A DNA stretch of 64,000 bases from JAFGOG01 sp034429215 (GTDB lineage: Bacteria > Chloroflexota > Anaerolineae > JAAYZQ01): the NCBI GenBank assembly GCA_034429215.1, contig DAOUGI010000097.1:62001-126000 (forward strand). Reading direction: 5' to 3'. The notes beneath the pieces were generated by a model. That model did not search any database, had not been told where the DNA came from, and saw nothing but the letters and a program-made list of their open reading frames with translations. The position numbers were made by a program, and so were the translations under genes. The stretch's first letter is position 1, and each line of letters begins with the position of its first letter. Positions 44,501 through 52,344 of the stretch are shown piece by piece.

Positions 44501-44525
44501 CGATCCAAATAAGGAGGTCCGGCAT

Positions 44526-45542
44526 ATGCCAACCGATCCGATCGTCCTTCCCGATATGCCCGCCGTTGGCGGGCTAACCTTCCGCTCCATCGCAGGTGAG
44601 GAGGACGCCGCCCTGCTCTACGCCGTCCACACCGGGCGCATCGACCGCGATCAGGTCGATCCCTCGTCGCACTTTGAAGACGTGCCGTCTCTGGATGGAC
44701 TGCGCGACGATCTGTCGCAGGCAGTCGCCGCCGGAGAGCAAGACCAATGGCTGGTTGCCCAGATCCATGATCGGGTCGTGGGCTACAGTCAGCTTGAGAG
44801 CTGGCACGAAGAGGACGACATCTGGGCCTACTTTATCGGAGGCTGGGTCTTGCCCGAGTGGCGCGGCAAAGGCATCGGCACGGCCATGCTCCGTTGGGCA
44901 GAGGCCACGGCGCGCCGATCGGCGGCTGCGCTGCATCCGGGCGAAAGGTTCGAGTTCGCCGCCAACGCCAGCAGCACCGAGCGCGACGCCGCTGCCCTCC
45001 TGCGGAACGAAGGATATTACGTCGCCTTCACCACCCTCGAGTTGCGTTTTGACATCTCGACGACCCTCCCGCCGGCCCCGCCCCTGCCGCCCGGCATCGA
45101 GGTACGCCCTGTGCTGCCCGAGCACTACCCACAGATCATCTCCAGCATCATCAACTGCTACTACGACGCTTTCCCCGGTAACCGCTTCCGCACCACCTTC
45201 GATCGCGTCGCCTACTACTCCGCCGAATTCCGCAAGCCCAAGTACGACCCCAAGCTTTGGTACATAGCCTGGGATGGCGACCAGGTCGTGGGCCAGGCCA
45301 TCATGGTCATCAGAAGCGGCCAGGCCTATCTGAGCCAGTTGAGCATCCGGCCCGCGTGGCGGCGCAAGGGCTTGGCCCGTGCCCTCATGATCCGCGCCTT
45401 GCGCGACATGCGCGACCGCGGCGAGCAGATGATCTGGACCGACACCTTTGCCGAATATCAGACCCGCGCCGTAGACCTCTACCGCAGCCTGGGCTTTTAC
45501 GTGGTCAAAGAGTTCCCGCGCTACCGAAAATCAGCGGGATGA
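44526..45542 (+). CDS. Tandem-GNAT acetyltransferase
   Basis: The 338-residue protein has two GNAT modules: LPEWRGKGIGTAMLRWAEA in the first half and IRPAWRRKGLARALMIRALR in the second, each with an acetyl-CoA loop, then VDLYRSLGFYVVKEF at the end. The substrate is unknown. AAGGAGG stands ten bases before the ATG. Its stop overlaps the ATG of a truncated nucleotidyltransferase gene (ATGA). Confidence 0.87.
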   Translation: MPTDPIVLPDMPAVGGLTFRSIAGEEDAALLYAVHTGRIDRDQVDPSSHFEDVPSLDGLRDDLSQAVAAGEQDQWLVAQIHDRVVGYSQLESWHEEDDIWAYFIGGWVLPEWRGKGIGTAMLRWAEATARRSAAALHPGERFEFAANASSTERDAAALLRNEGYYVAFTTLELRFDISTTLPPAPPLPPGIEVRPVLPEHYPQIISSIINCYYDAFPGNRFRTTFDRVAYYSAEFRKPKYDPKLWYIAWDGDQVVGQAIMVIRSGQAYLSQLSIRPAWRRKGLARALMIRALRDMRDRGEQMIWTDTFAEYQTRAVDLYRSLGFYVVKEFPRYRKSAG

Positions 45543-45796
45543 CCCAAGGCAACATGGTTACCGCTCAAGACGCCATCGCCATCTACCGGCGTCTCGTGGA
45601 TAACGGCATACGGGTCTGGCTAACCGGCGGCTGGGGCATCGACGCCCTGCTCGGCGAGCAGGCCCGTCCCCACAAGGATCTTGACCTGATCCTACTGATC
45701 GACAACCAGGCAGTGCGCGTCCATCTCCAAGAGATTTGTGACTATGTGCGGCTGGTATCGCCCGACGCTGCTGTGCACATGCAAGAGGCGATCTAG
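45539..45796 (+). pseudogene. Truncated aminoglycoside/lincosamide nucleotidyltransferase
   Basis: The 85-residue product starts MTQGNMVTAQDAIAIYRRL and has VWLTGGWGIDALLG and HKDLDLIL, the nucleotide-binding and first catalytic Asp motifs of the ANT(2'')/LinA-type family. Intact members have about 160 to 190 residues with a third catalytic Asp later; here the frame stops after QEAI, 20 bases before the convergent kinase gene. I infer a 3' deletion that removed the C-terminal half. It is coupled to the GNAT gene by ATGA, so it may still be translated. Confidence 0.7.
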
Positions 45797-45815
45797 AGCA
45801 ATGCTGGCGTTCCTG

Positions 45816-46994
45816 CTACTCAGGGGGTGGAGTACGACAGGGCAGGCTGAACCCAAAGGTGCTGCCCTGCCCCAGTTCGCTGCGGCAGTAGACCTGCCCG
45901 CCGTGCTGCTCGACGATCGCCCGCGCGATCGGCAGCCCCAGGCCCGAGCCGGAAATCCCTCTCTGGCGGGCATCCGCCGATCGGAAAAACTGCTGAAACA
46001 GGTGTGCCTGGTCCTCTTCTGAGATGCCAAGGCCGGTATCGCTGACCTCTACGACCACCTCTTCGCCTCGCTCCATGACCTGGACTTCGACCCGGCCGCC
46101 CGCCGGGGTGAACTTGATGGCGTTGCCGACGAGGTTGTTCAGCACTTCCATCAACCGGTCCTCATCGCCTACAAGAGGCGCGATACCGGCAGGGACGGTC
46201 CACGCCAGCGTCAAGTCGCCCTGCTGGGCCACCAGCAGGAAGCTCTGTCCAACCCGTTCCACCAACGAGGCCAGGTCCACCGGCTCCCGCCGCAGGGCCA
46301 CCTCGCCCGACTCGATCTTTTCCACGTCGAGCAGGTCTTCAATCAGGTTTGTCATCCATTGGGTGCGATCCCGGATCATGTCGAGGCAATGTCGCACGTG
46401 GCCGCCCGGCCGCGATCTCTTCGAATTGGTGGCATATTCGGCGTATCCGCTGATGACCGTCAGCGAGTTGCGCAGGTCGTGGGAGGCGATCCTCAAAAAC
46501 TCGGACTTTTTCTCGTTGAGCCGGACCAATTTGCGGTTGGCGACCTCGAGCTCGGCCCGGAGCAGGCCCAATTCGTTCAGGCTCTGCGTTATCTGCTGCT
46601 CCAGCCGGCCCTCGCCGGTCACATCCTGCACCAGTAGCACCAGGTGGCCGTGGGCTTCCGGGTGCGGCAGAATGGTCAGCGACAGATAGTTCCGGTCGGC
46701 GCTATTCGGAACCGTGCGGTTGATCTTGGGCAGATCGAAACGGGGGACCCGGCCCCAGGCTACATCTGCCAGATCCTCCTCGTGGCCGATCAGCTCCGGG
46801 AACAGCTCCATGAGCGACAGACCTAACGGCTCCTCCCCGGCTACCAAAAGATACTCCGGCAGCCCGGGGGTGCAGGCCACGATCTGATGGTTTGCGTCGA
46901 TGTGGGCAGCGGTCACCTTTAGCTCGCCGGTGACGAGCAAAGCCAGGCGTTCCGACCTCAACAACGCGTACGAACCCTCTGGGGGTCGATTCAT
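45816..46994 (-). CDS. PAS-like soluble histidine kinase
   Basis: The 392-residue kinase has an N-terminal PAS-like fold (AAHIDANHQIVACTPGLPEY), a coiled coil, the H-box IASHDLRNSLTVISGYAEY and the HATPase domain (LVGNAIKFTPAGG, DTGLGISEEDQ, GSGLGLPIA). It has no membrane segment. Its ATG overlaps the stop of the Rab-like GTPase gene (ATGA), so kinase and GTPase are made together. No response regulator lies in this operon. It is the last gene of a four-gene unit from 49599. Confidence 0.9.
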   Translation of the reverse strand: MNRPPEGSYALLRSERLALLVTGELKVTAAHIDANHQIVACTPGLPEYLLVAGEEPLGLSLMELFPELIGHEEDLADVAWGRVPRFDLPKINRTVPNSADRNYLSLTILPHPEAHGHLVLLVQDVTGEGRLEQQITQSLNELGLLRAELEVANRKLVRLNEKKSEFLRIASHDLRNSLTVISGYAEYATNSKRSRPGGHVRHCLDMIRDRTQWMTNLIEDLLDVEKIESGEVALRREPVDLASLVERVGQSFLLVAQQGDLTLAWTVPAGIAPLVGDEDRLMEVLNNLVGNAIKFTPAGGRVEVQVMERGEEVVVEVSDTGLGISEEDQAHLFQQFFRSADARQRGISGSGLGLPIARAIVEQHGGQVYCRSELGQGSTFGFSLPCRTPPPE

Positions 46995-47542
46995 GGTCTC
47001 CTCTGCGAGCCGGCGCCGGTCACCAGCAGCAGCCCCAAGCGCTCGAACATCGCTTCCACCTGCTCCCCCGTCTTGGCGCTGGTGAGAAACAGAGGGGCCT
47101 CGTGCTCCAGCGCTGCGGCGGCAAGCTCCTCGTCGCTCACGCAGCGCTTGTCAACCAGGTCCACCTTGTTGGCCGCCATGACCACCTGGGCCCCCAGGTT
47201 CATCGCCAGGAACCTGTGGGCATGGTAACTGAGTCCCGGCAGTGTTTCGGACCGGGTGACATCGCAGACAATAATGGCTCCGGCTGCGCCGCGATAGTAG
47301 CCGGGAACCACCCGGCCTCCCTCTCCATGTCCGGCCAGGTCCCAGAGCATCAGGGTCAAATCCACCATCCCGTCCGGCGTTGCAACTTGGAGCACTTTGC
47401 GATCTACTTTCACGCCGATCGTGCTCAAGTACTTGCTGTCAAAGCGACCCTCGACAAAGCGTCGCATCAGGCTCGTCTTGCCCACAGCATAGTCGCCAAG
47501 CAGGCATACTTTCCGGGTCAACGTCCGTATGGTCTCAGTCAT
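46991..47542 (-). CDS. Rab/Ras-like small GTPase
   Basis: This 183-residue protein has all G motifs in order: G1 GDYAVGKTSL, G2 Thr in YLSTIGVKV, G3 WDLAGHGEG, G4 ANKVDL and G5 TSAKTG. The WDLAGH form with switch-II His corresponds to Gln61 of Ras. It is a single domain without membrane anchor. It sits between a membrane protein with a GTPase-regulator-like domain and a histidine kinase. The ATG at 47542 has GAGGA six bases upstream; a Met two codons earlier is too close. Confidence 0.9.
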   Translation of the reverse strand: MTETIRTLTRKVCLLGDYAVGKTSLMRRFVEGRFDSKYLSTIGVKVDRKVLQVATPDGMVDLTLMLWDLAGHGEGGRVVPGYYRGAAGAIIVCDVTRSETLPGLSYHAHRFLAMNLGAQVVMAANKVDLVDKRCVSDEELAAAALEHEAPLFLTSAKTGEQVEAMFERLGLLLVTGAGSQRRP

Positions 47543-47551
47543 TGGCATTCC

Positions 47552-48946
47552 TCATGGCTCTGGTGTGATGATGGCCGGCGGCGGCGCAGCCACGACTCCG
47601 ACCCATCGGCCGGGCACCCAGCCGGACGTCCCTGCCGGGTCGCCCGGCGGCCAGCGGATCAGGTACCACGTCCCATAGACGGCCAACACCTCCACGGGCC
47701 GGCCCGAGTCCACTGCTATTCCGGTCAAGGGACTATCGTCTCGGGGCTCGCTGCGCAAATAGACATTACCGATCATCACCCCAACATAGGGCGCCGGAAT
47801 TGCCGTCGCCGTAGCGGTCGGAGTATAGGTCGGCGTCGGCGTGTTGGTTGCGGTGGGAGTACGAGTCGGTGTCCAGGTCGGGGTGCTGGTTGGAGTCTGG
47901 GTCGGCGTATTTGTCGGCGTGGAAGTAGGGGTAGCGGTCATCGTGGCAGTGGGAAATGGTGTAGGGCTTGCCGTGGCGGTGGGAGTAGCGCCGCCCTCCG
48001 CCAGCCGCCAGAATCCCCAACAAGCCAGGGCCAGGCACAGAAACAGGAGAGCTCCCACCACGCCGATCCCCAGCCAGGGCGTGCGGCGAGGCGACTCGGG
48101 CCTGGCCTCCTCCCCCGAAGCGAACAACAGGGGACGCAGGTGATCCTCCACCCCCGCCAGTCCGCTCGGGTCACCGTCGTACTCGGCCAGCACCGAGGCA
48201 TAATCCCGGTTCACGTCGCTCAAGGCGCCGCGCATCTTGTGGCGCAGGTCCGCCGGCTCGATCCCGTCGACCACCACCGCCAAATAAGCCCACGGTCCCG
48301 GCTCTACCAGGATGCGCACCTCTCCATACTGGATCTCGTCCAGCTCGCCTTCCTGCTCGGTGCCAAAACTGTCGTGAACAAAGTCGCGGATGGCCGTCAG
48401 CATGCCGCTGACCAGGTCGCGGTCGGTGGTGTGTGCGGGATCGTCGGACAGGTGGGCCAGGAGCAAGCCTGAAGCCCGGTTGATGAGGAAAACCTCTTTG
48501 ACGCGAAAGGGGAGTGTGTCGCGCAGCAGCAGATCGGCATCCGATAGGCCGTGCAGCCGGCCTTGGATCCGGCGGACCAGCCGCCGCATGCTGAAGGTCT
48601 GGCGCAGATTGTCGTCCACGCGGCGGGCCAGGCCGCGCATCGCCTCGGCTACCGCCCGCTGGATCGAGCGGCCGATGACCGGATAGAGCGCATCGACGAT
48701 ATCGCTCTGGGCGTCTCTGATCTGCTCGCGGATCGCCTGCCCCATCACCGGGGCCAGGGTGACGGCTACCTCATCCCTGTTCTCTGCGATCCGGCGGGCG
48801 GCGGCCTCGTTGATCACCGACTTGACCGTCTCGGTGAGGTACTCCTTGTCTTGCCGCAGCAGAATATCCTGCAGCTCCTTCAGGGAGTCATCGGGCCGTT
48901 CCTGGTCAGGCCCAGAAGCTCTTACGTCGCTGTCACTGGAGAACAC
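47552..48946 (-). CDS. Membrane protein: conserved cytoplasmic domain, roadblock/longin-like region, TM, Thr/Pro linker, SH3b
   Basis: The 464-residue protein has an N-terminal helical region (ELQDILLRQDKEYLTETVKS, VDALYPVIGRSIQRAVAEAM) found before GTPases and OmpA-like proteins in cyanobacteria and Chloroflexota. A domain with VFLINRASGLLLAHLSDD and VRILVEPGPWAYLAVVVDG follows, which I read as roadblock/longin-like. One membrane span (VVGALLFLCLALACWGFW) leads to an extracellular Thr/Pro-rich linker (PTPT-type repeats) and an SH3b-like domain (GNVYLRSEPRDDSPLTG). I infer a transmembrane sensor that regulates the downstream GTPase. GTG start after AAGGAGAGGG. Confidence 0.75.
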   Translation of the reverse strand: MFSSDSDVRASGPDQERPDDSLKELQDILLRQDKEYLTETVKSVINEAAARRIAENRDEVAVTLAPVMGQAIREQIRDAQSDIVDALYPVIGRSIQRAVAEAMRGLARRVDDNLRQTFSMRRLVRRIQGRLHGLSDADLLLRDTLPFRVKEVFLINRASGLLLAHLSDDPAHTTDRDLVSGMLTAIRDFVHDSFGTEQEGELDEIQYGEVRILVEPGPWAYLAVVVDGIEPADLRHKMRGALSDVNRDYASVLAEYDGDPSGLAGVEDHLRPLLFASGEEARPESPRRTPWLGIGVVGALLFLCLALACWGFWRLAEGGATPTATASPTPFPTATMTATPTSTPTNTPTQTPTSTPTWTPTRTPTATNTPTPTYTPTATATAIPAPYVGVMIGNVYLRSEPRDDSPLTGIAVDSGRPVEVLAVYGTWYLIRWPPGDPAGTSGWVPGRWVGVVAAPPPAIITPEP

Positions 48947-48987
48947 GCCCTCTCCTTATCCCAAGAATCACCGGTCTAACCGGCGGT

Positions 48988-49599
48988 TCATTCCTTCGGT
49001 TTGTTTTGGGGTGTTCCCTGCAGTTGTTCCAGCAGGTCGGTGACCTCCCGTTCCCCTTTCAGGCGCATTCCCATTTCCATCAGGAGGCTGCCCAGGTTGT
49101 GGCGGCTCGCCTTTTCATCCCCCAGCGCGTTGACGGCAGCCGCAAGCTCGCTCCGCAGATCGCTCCCCTGCTGGCGCAGGTCGGTCCCCAGTTGGCGGAT
49201 CCGGGCCGCCAGATCCTCGCTCTGCCGTTCCAACCGGGCGAACACCTCGTCGCGCAGCGCGTCTTCGGATTGGTGCGATTCATCCTGGATCTGCGTCGTC
49301 TTGAGCGCAAAAGTGGTTTCCACCTGTCCTATCTGACCCGACAGGGTCCGCTTTAGCTCCGTATTGCGCTGGCGCATCTCTTCCTGTACCTCGCGCGTGC
49401 GGCCCTCCTGGGCATCTCGTTGCTGGTCAAGAGCGCCTTTCAGTTCCGCCAGACGCTTCTCAAGCAGCTCCAGTTGGCTTGCCACGCCACCAAAGCGCTG
49501 CTCGTACTGCTGTATCTGCGATCCAAAGATAATGTCCCGAATGCGATCCACGTCGGCTGCGGTGCGATCATCGCCTTTCTTGTCAGCTTTTTCGCTCAT
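48988..49599 (-). CDS. Coiled-coil protein of a GTPase operon
   Basis: This 203-residue protein is almost entirely heptad-rich, starting with DVDRIRDIIFGSQIQQYEQRF, a signature of similar small coiled-coil proteins that occur beside these GTPase genes. There is no membrane segment. I suggest a scaffold, but its function is unknown. The start at 49599 follows AGGAGGAG. It is the first gene of the four-gene unit with the membrane regulator, GTPase and kinase. Confidence 0.7.
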   Translation of the reverse strand: MSEKADKKGDDRTAADVDRIRDIIFGSQIQQYEQRFGGVASQLELLEKRLAELKGALDQQRDAQEGRTREVQEEMRQRNTELKRTLSGQIGQVETTFALKTTQIQDESHQSEDALRDEVFARLERQSEDLAARIRQLGTDLRQQGSDLRSELAAAVNALGDEKASRHNLGSLLMEMGMRLKGEREVTDLLEQLQGTPQNKPKE

Positions 49600-49652
49600 G
49601 CCCCCTCTCCTCCTGTCGAAACTTGGCAAAGATGACGTTATTGTCTTGCATC

Positions 49653-49681
49653 AGTATATCACAGCACAATAACTCGCGCAA
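49653..49681 (-). promoter_or_regulatory. Promoter of the GTPase operon
   Basis: TTGCGC and TATACT with a 17-bp spacer on the minus strand, about 55 bases before the ATG at 49599. Confidence 0.65.
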
Positions 49682-50042
49682 ACTCCTCTGCGCTGTTGTA
49701 GTCTCCAGACGCACCCGCCCACGCGATCCACATCCCCTCCTCTATTTGCCATCAGAGAACATCTGTGCTATACTCCCTTCGGCCGGGAGGCGAGTGGCTC
49801 CTTGGTCAAAGTCCTTATCCGAGGGACCCAAGCATCTCAGGCTGTTGTGCTACACCCATCGACTACCCCCGCCGCCCCTGTCAAGGCAACTCCTGCCCTT
49901 CTGGTTACCATAATCTTGGTCGACTTTGGTAGATCACTTCCACTAGAGAAGGCAATGACCCAACCCATCGCCCTACAGCTGCTGGCGCCCTGGGCTGACG
50001 CGCCGGCGAAATTGGCCCTGTCGAGATAGCGGCTTCCCAGCC
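49682..50042. other. Intergenic stretch without supported gene
   Basis: This 361-bp stretch lies between the GTPase operon promoter and the 3' end of the beta-helix gene. It holds one strong plus-strand promoter (49746-49774) but no convincing gene. A 75-codon TTG-started frame at 49802-50029 has GGGAGG 12 bases upstream and no recognisable composition. Confidence 0.6.
49746..49774 (+). promoter_or_regulatory. Orphan plus-strand promoter
   Basis: TTGCCA and TATACT with a 17-bp spacer and the full TGTGCTATACT element. No supported gene follows; the transcript would run antisense into the beta-helix gene. Confidence 0.6.
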
Positions 50043-52271
50043 CTACCGGCGCTCGCCCATCCCGCGTGACGGCGGGTTGCGCATCACCAGCGGCAGGTGG
50101 ACCCGGAACCCGTATTCGTCGGCCCCCACATCCCACACCAACCCGATTGGCCGCGTGTCGCCGTCGATGTCCCACGTCAGCCAGCTCAAATCAGGGGCGT
50201 GGTCTATGGCGTTCGAGCCGCTCCCTATGCGGTAATCGGCCAGCAGCGCTGCCGGCGGGGCGACCGGGTAAGTGCTGATGACGCCGGCGCTGTAATTCGT
50301 AGTGTTGCCCTCGAACAGGGTATAACTGGCTCCAACGTCCGCTCCACCGTCGTTAAAAACGCCTGTGTCATGCCCGGCGATGATGTTGCTGAGCAGCTCC
50401 ACGTTACCGGTGACGTCCACGTATACCCCCACGCCGTCGCCGAGCAAGTTGTCGGCGATGGTGTTGTGGGCCAGCATCCCTGTACTGCCGGTGGCTATGG
50501 CCACTCCGCTGCCATACTGGCTGGCTTGGTTGCGGGCGATGATGTTGTTGGTCAGGGTAAAGGGGGCACAGGAGACAAGCCGCACGCCACCCCCGCGCCC
50601 CATAGTGCCGCCCGCCGCGACATTGTCCAGGACGGTATTCGCGTCCAGCCATGGGGCCATCTCTTGGAGATACGCCCCTCCACCCAATCCCATTACAGCC
50701 GGCGAACCCTGGTTCCCGGCTATCACGTTTCTGGCGATCTGCACCGACCCGTAGACGCCGTAGATGCCACCCCCTGCGCCCGGTCCAGTTGAATTGGTGG
50801 CGGCGTTATTCTCAATCAAGTTGTCCTGTACGATTGTCAGACTGCCCGAGATGGCAATCCCCCCGCCAAAGCCCGTGGCGGTGCTGGGGGATCCGGGGAA
50901 ACCGCCGCCATAGTTGCTGGTGATCGCGTTGTTCTGCACCAGCACACTCCCGCCCACGATATACAGGCCGCCGCCCGTTCCGAGGCTGCCGGCCCATGTA
51001 GCCGAGTTGTCCACCAGCTCGTTGCCCTCGATCGTCACCTCGCTGCCGCCAACATACACGCCGCCCCCCTCGCCGTCGCAGTTATGGCCGGCGATGTTCG
51101 ACTCCAGATGGTTGCCGCTCACCACCGACGGCGCGACCAGGCCGGCGAGGTAGATCCCGCCGCCGCCGCCCGAGGGCGAGTAGGGCGACGCCACGTTGCC
51201 GTTGATGGTGTTGCCGCGGATGACGGCGACGACGGTTGGGGCGCCGCCGTAGTAGATCCCCCCACCCACGCTCTTGAACACCGGATCGCCATCATCGTTG
51301 ATGGCCAGGTTCTTGAGGACGAGGTTGTGCTCGATGATCGCCGTCGTAGACGACCACACATAGATGCCGCCGCCCATGCCCCTCACTGCCTGGCCGGCCA
51401 CGTTGCCCGATATTTCGTTGTAGGCAATGGTGGGCATGCCGCCCTTGATCGCGATCCCGCCACCCTCGCCGGCCGAAAAGCCGGCGCGGTTGTCCGTAAT
51501 TGTGTTGTTGCTCACCTGGGCATCCGAGTCACGCAGCATAATTCCTCCCCCTGTGCCCCAGGTCGAGTTGAAATCGGCCGCGTTGCCGGCGATCACGTTG
51601 CGGCTGATGATTGCCGTCCCAGGCGCGTTCAGCAGATAGACACCGCCCCCACGGCCATAGGCAGTACAGTCCATGCAGCCATAGTTGTCGGTGATGATGT
51701 TGTTGATGATGATCGGCGCCGCGTCGCGGCTGTAGATGCCGCCCCCCGCATGGTTCTCGGCAAGCTCGCCCCAACTGCCGGCGGGAGGGTCGCCACCCAG
51801 CCCATTTGCGTTGCCGCCGGTAATCGTAAAGCAGTCGACTGTAGGCTCAATGTTGCCGTCGATGGTGATCACCCGCCCCTGCCTAAAACCGTCGATGACC
51901 ACCCTTTCCGGCGTGCAGATCACGGGAATAAAGTCGCACGCAAAGGTGATCGGCGAGCAGGTGGCCGACCATTTGCCGTCCAGTGTCAGGGTCTGGTCGA
52001 TGAACAGATGCTCGTGGTAGATCGTCGGATCCAGCACCGCGCCAAGGGCAGCGACGCAGATCACGTCGCCGTCTGCCGCCTGATCGATGGCATACTGCAC
52101 CGTCTTGCAGGGATGGGCTTCATCGCTGCAATCGCTCGTGTTCGCGCCTTCAGTCACGACCCAGCGATCACATCTGCCTTGCGCCGTGACCCCGCCGCCG
52201 GGCGCGAAAGCAGACACGAGAAGGATCAATACCCAAGCCAGGCCTACCGTCACAACGAGATGGATCTTCAT
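50043..52271 (-). CDS. Secreted right-handed beta-helix protein
   Basis: The 742-residue protein has an N-terminal signal peptide (VTVGLAWVLILLVSAFAPGG) and a first segment typical of cell-surface beta-helix proteins (CDRWVVTEGANTSDCSDEAHP, then CKTVQYAIDQAADGDVI). About 20 PbH1 coils follow, with recurring GGGIYVxG and NxITxN units. It ends RVHLPLVMRNPPSRG, an LPLVMR tail like the LPAVVK tail of the 321-bp-repeat protein. A binding or carbohydrate-active role on the surface is inferred; no catalytic site is clear. It is 73 bases downstream of the FHA gene, with a repeat between. Confidence 0.85.
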   Translation of the reverse strand: MKIHLVVTVGLAWVLILLVSAFAPGGGVTAQGRCDRWVVTEGANTSDCSDEAHPCKTVQYAIDQAADGDVICVAALGAVLDPTIYHEHLFIDQTLTLDGKWSATCSPITFACDFIPVICTPERVVIDGFRQGRVITIDGNIEPTVDCFTITGGNANGLGGDPPAGSWGELAENHAGGGIYSRDAAPIIINNIITDNYGCMDCTAYGRGGGVYLLNAPGTAIISRNVIAGNAADFNSTWGTGGGIMLRDSDAQVSNNTITDNRAGFSAGEGGGIAIKGGMPTIAYNEISGNVAGQAVRGMGGGIYVWSSTTAIIEHNLVLKNLAINDDGDPVFKSVGGGIYYGGAPTVVAVIRGNTINGNVASPYSPSGGGGGIYLAGLVAPSVVSGNHLESNIAGHNCDGEGGGVYVGGSEVTIEGNELVDNSATWAGSLGTGGGLYIVGGSVLVQNNAITSNYGGGFPGSPSTATGFGGGIAISGSLTIVQDNLIENNAATNSTGPGAGGGIYGVYGSVQIARNVIAGNQGSPAVMGLGGGAYLQEMAPWLDANTVLDNVAAGGTMGRGGGVRLVSCAPFTLTNNIIARNQASQYGSGVAIATGSTGMLAHNTIADNLLGDGVGVYVDVTGNVELLSNIIAGHDTGVFNDGGADVGASYTLFEGNTTNYSAGVISTYPVAPPAALLADYRIGSGSNAIDHAPDLSWLTWDIDGDTRPIGLVWDVGADEYGFRVHLPLVMRNPPSRGMGERR

Positions 52272-52293
52272 TCTTGCCCCCTTTCGAGACTCC

Positions 52294-52326
52294 AGAAACC
52301 CGGTTTTCCCCAGAAACCGAGTTTCT
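52294..52326. repeat. Second copy of the AGAAACC/GGTTTC palindromic repeat
   Basis: AGAAACCCGGTTTTC, a short spacer and AGAAACCGAGTTTCT at 52312-52326. The right arm is identical to the copy at 10616-10630. It lies between the FHA and beta-helix genes. Confidence 0.75.
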
Positions 52327-52344
52327 TCCCCTGTCGCTCCTGTT

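Noticed and set aside
49802..50029. 75-codon frame behind the orphan promoter
   Set aside because: TTG start with a distant ribosome-binding site and no recognisable protein pattern; reported only as part of the orphan-promoter observation.
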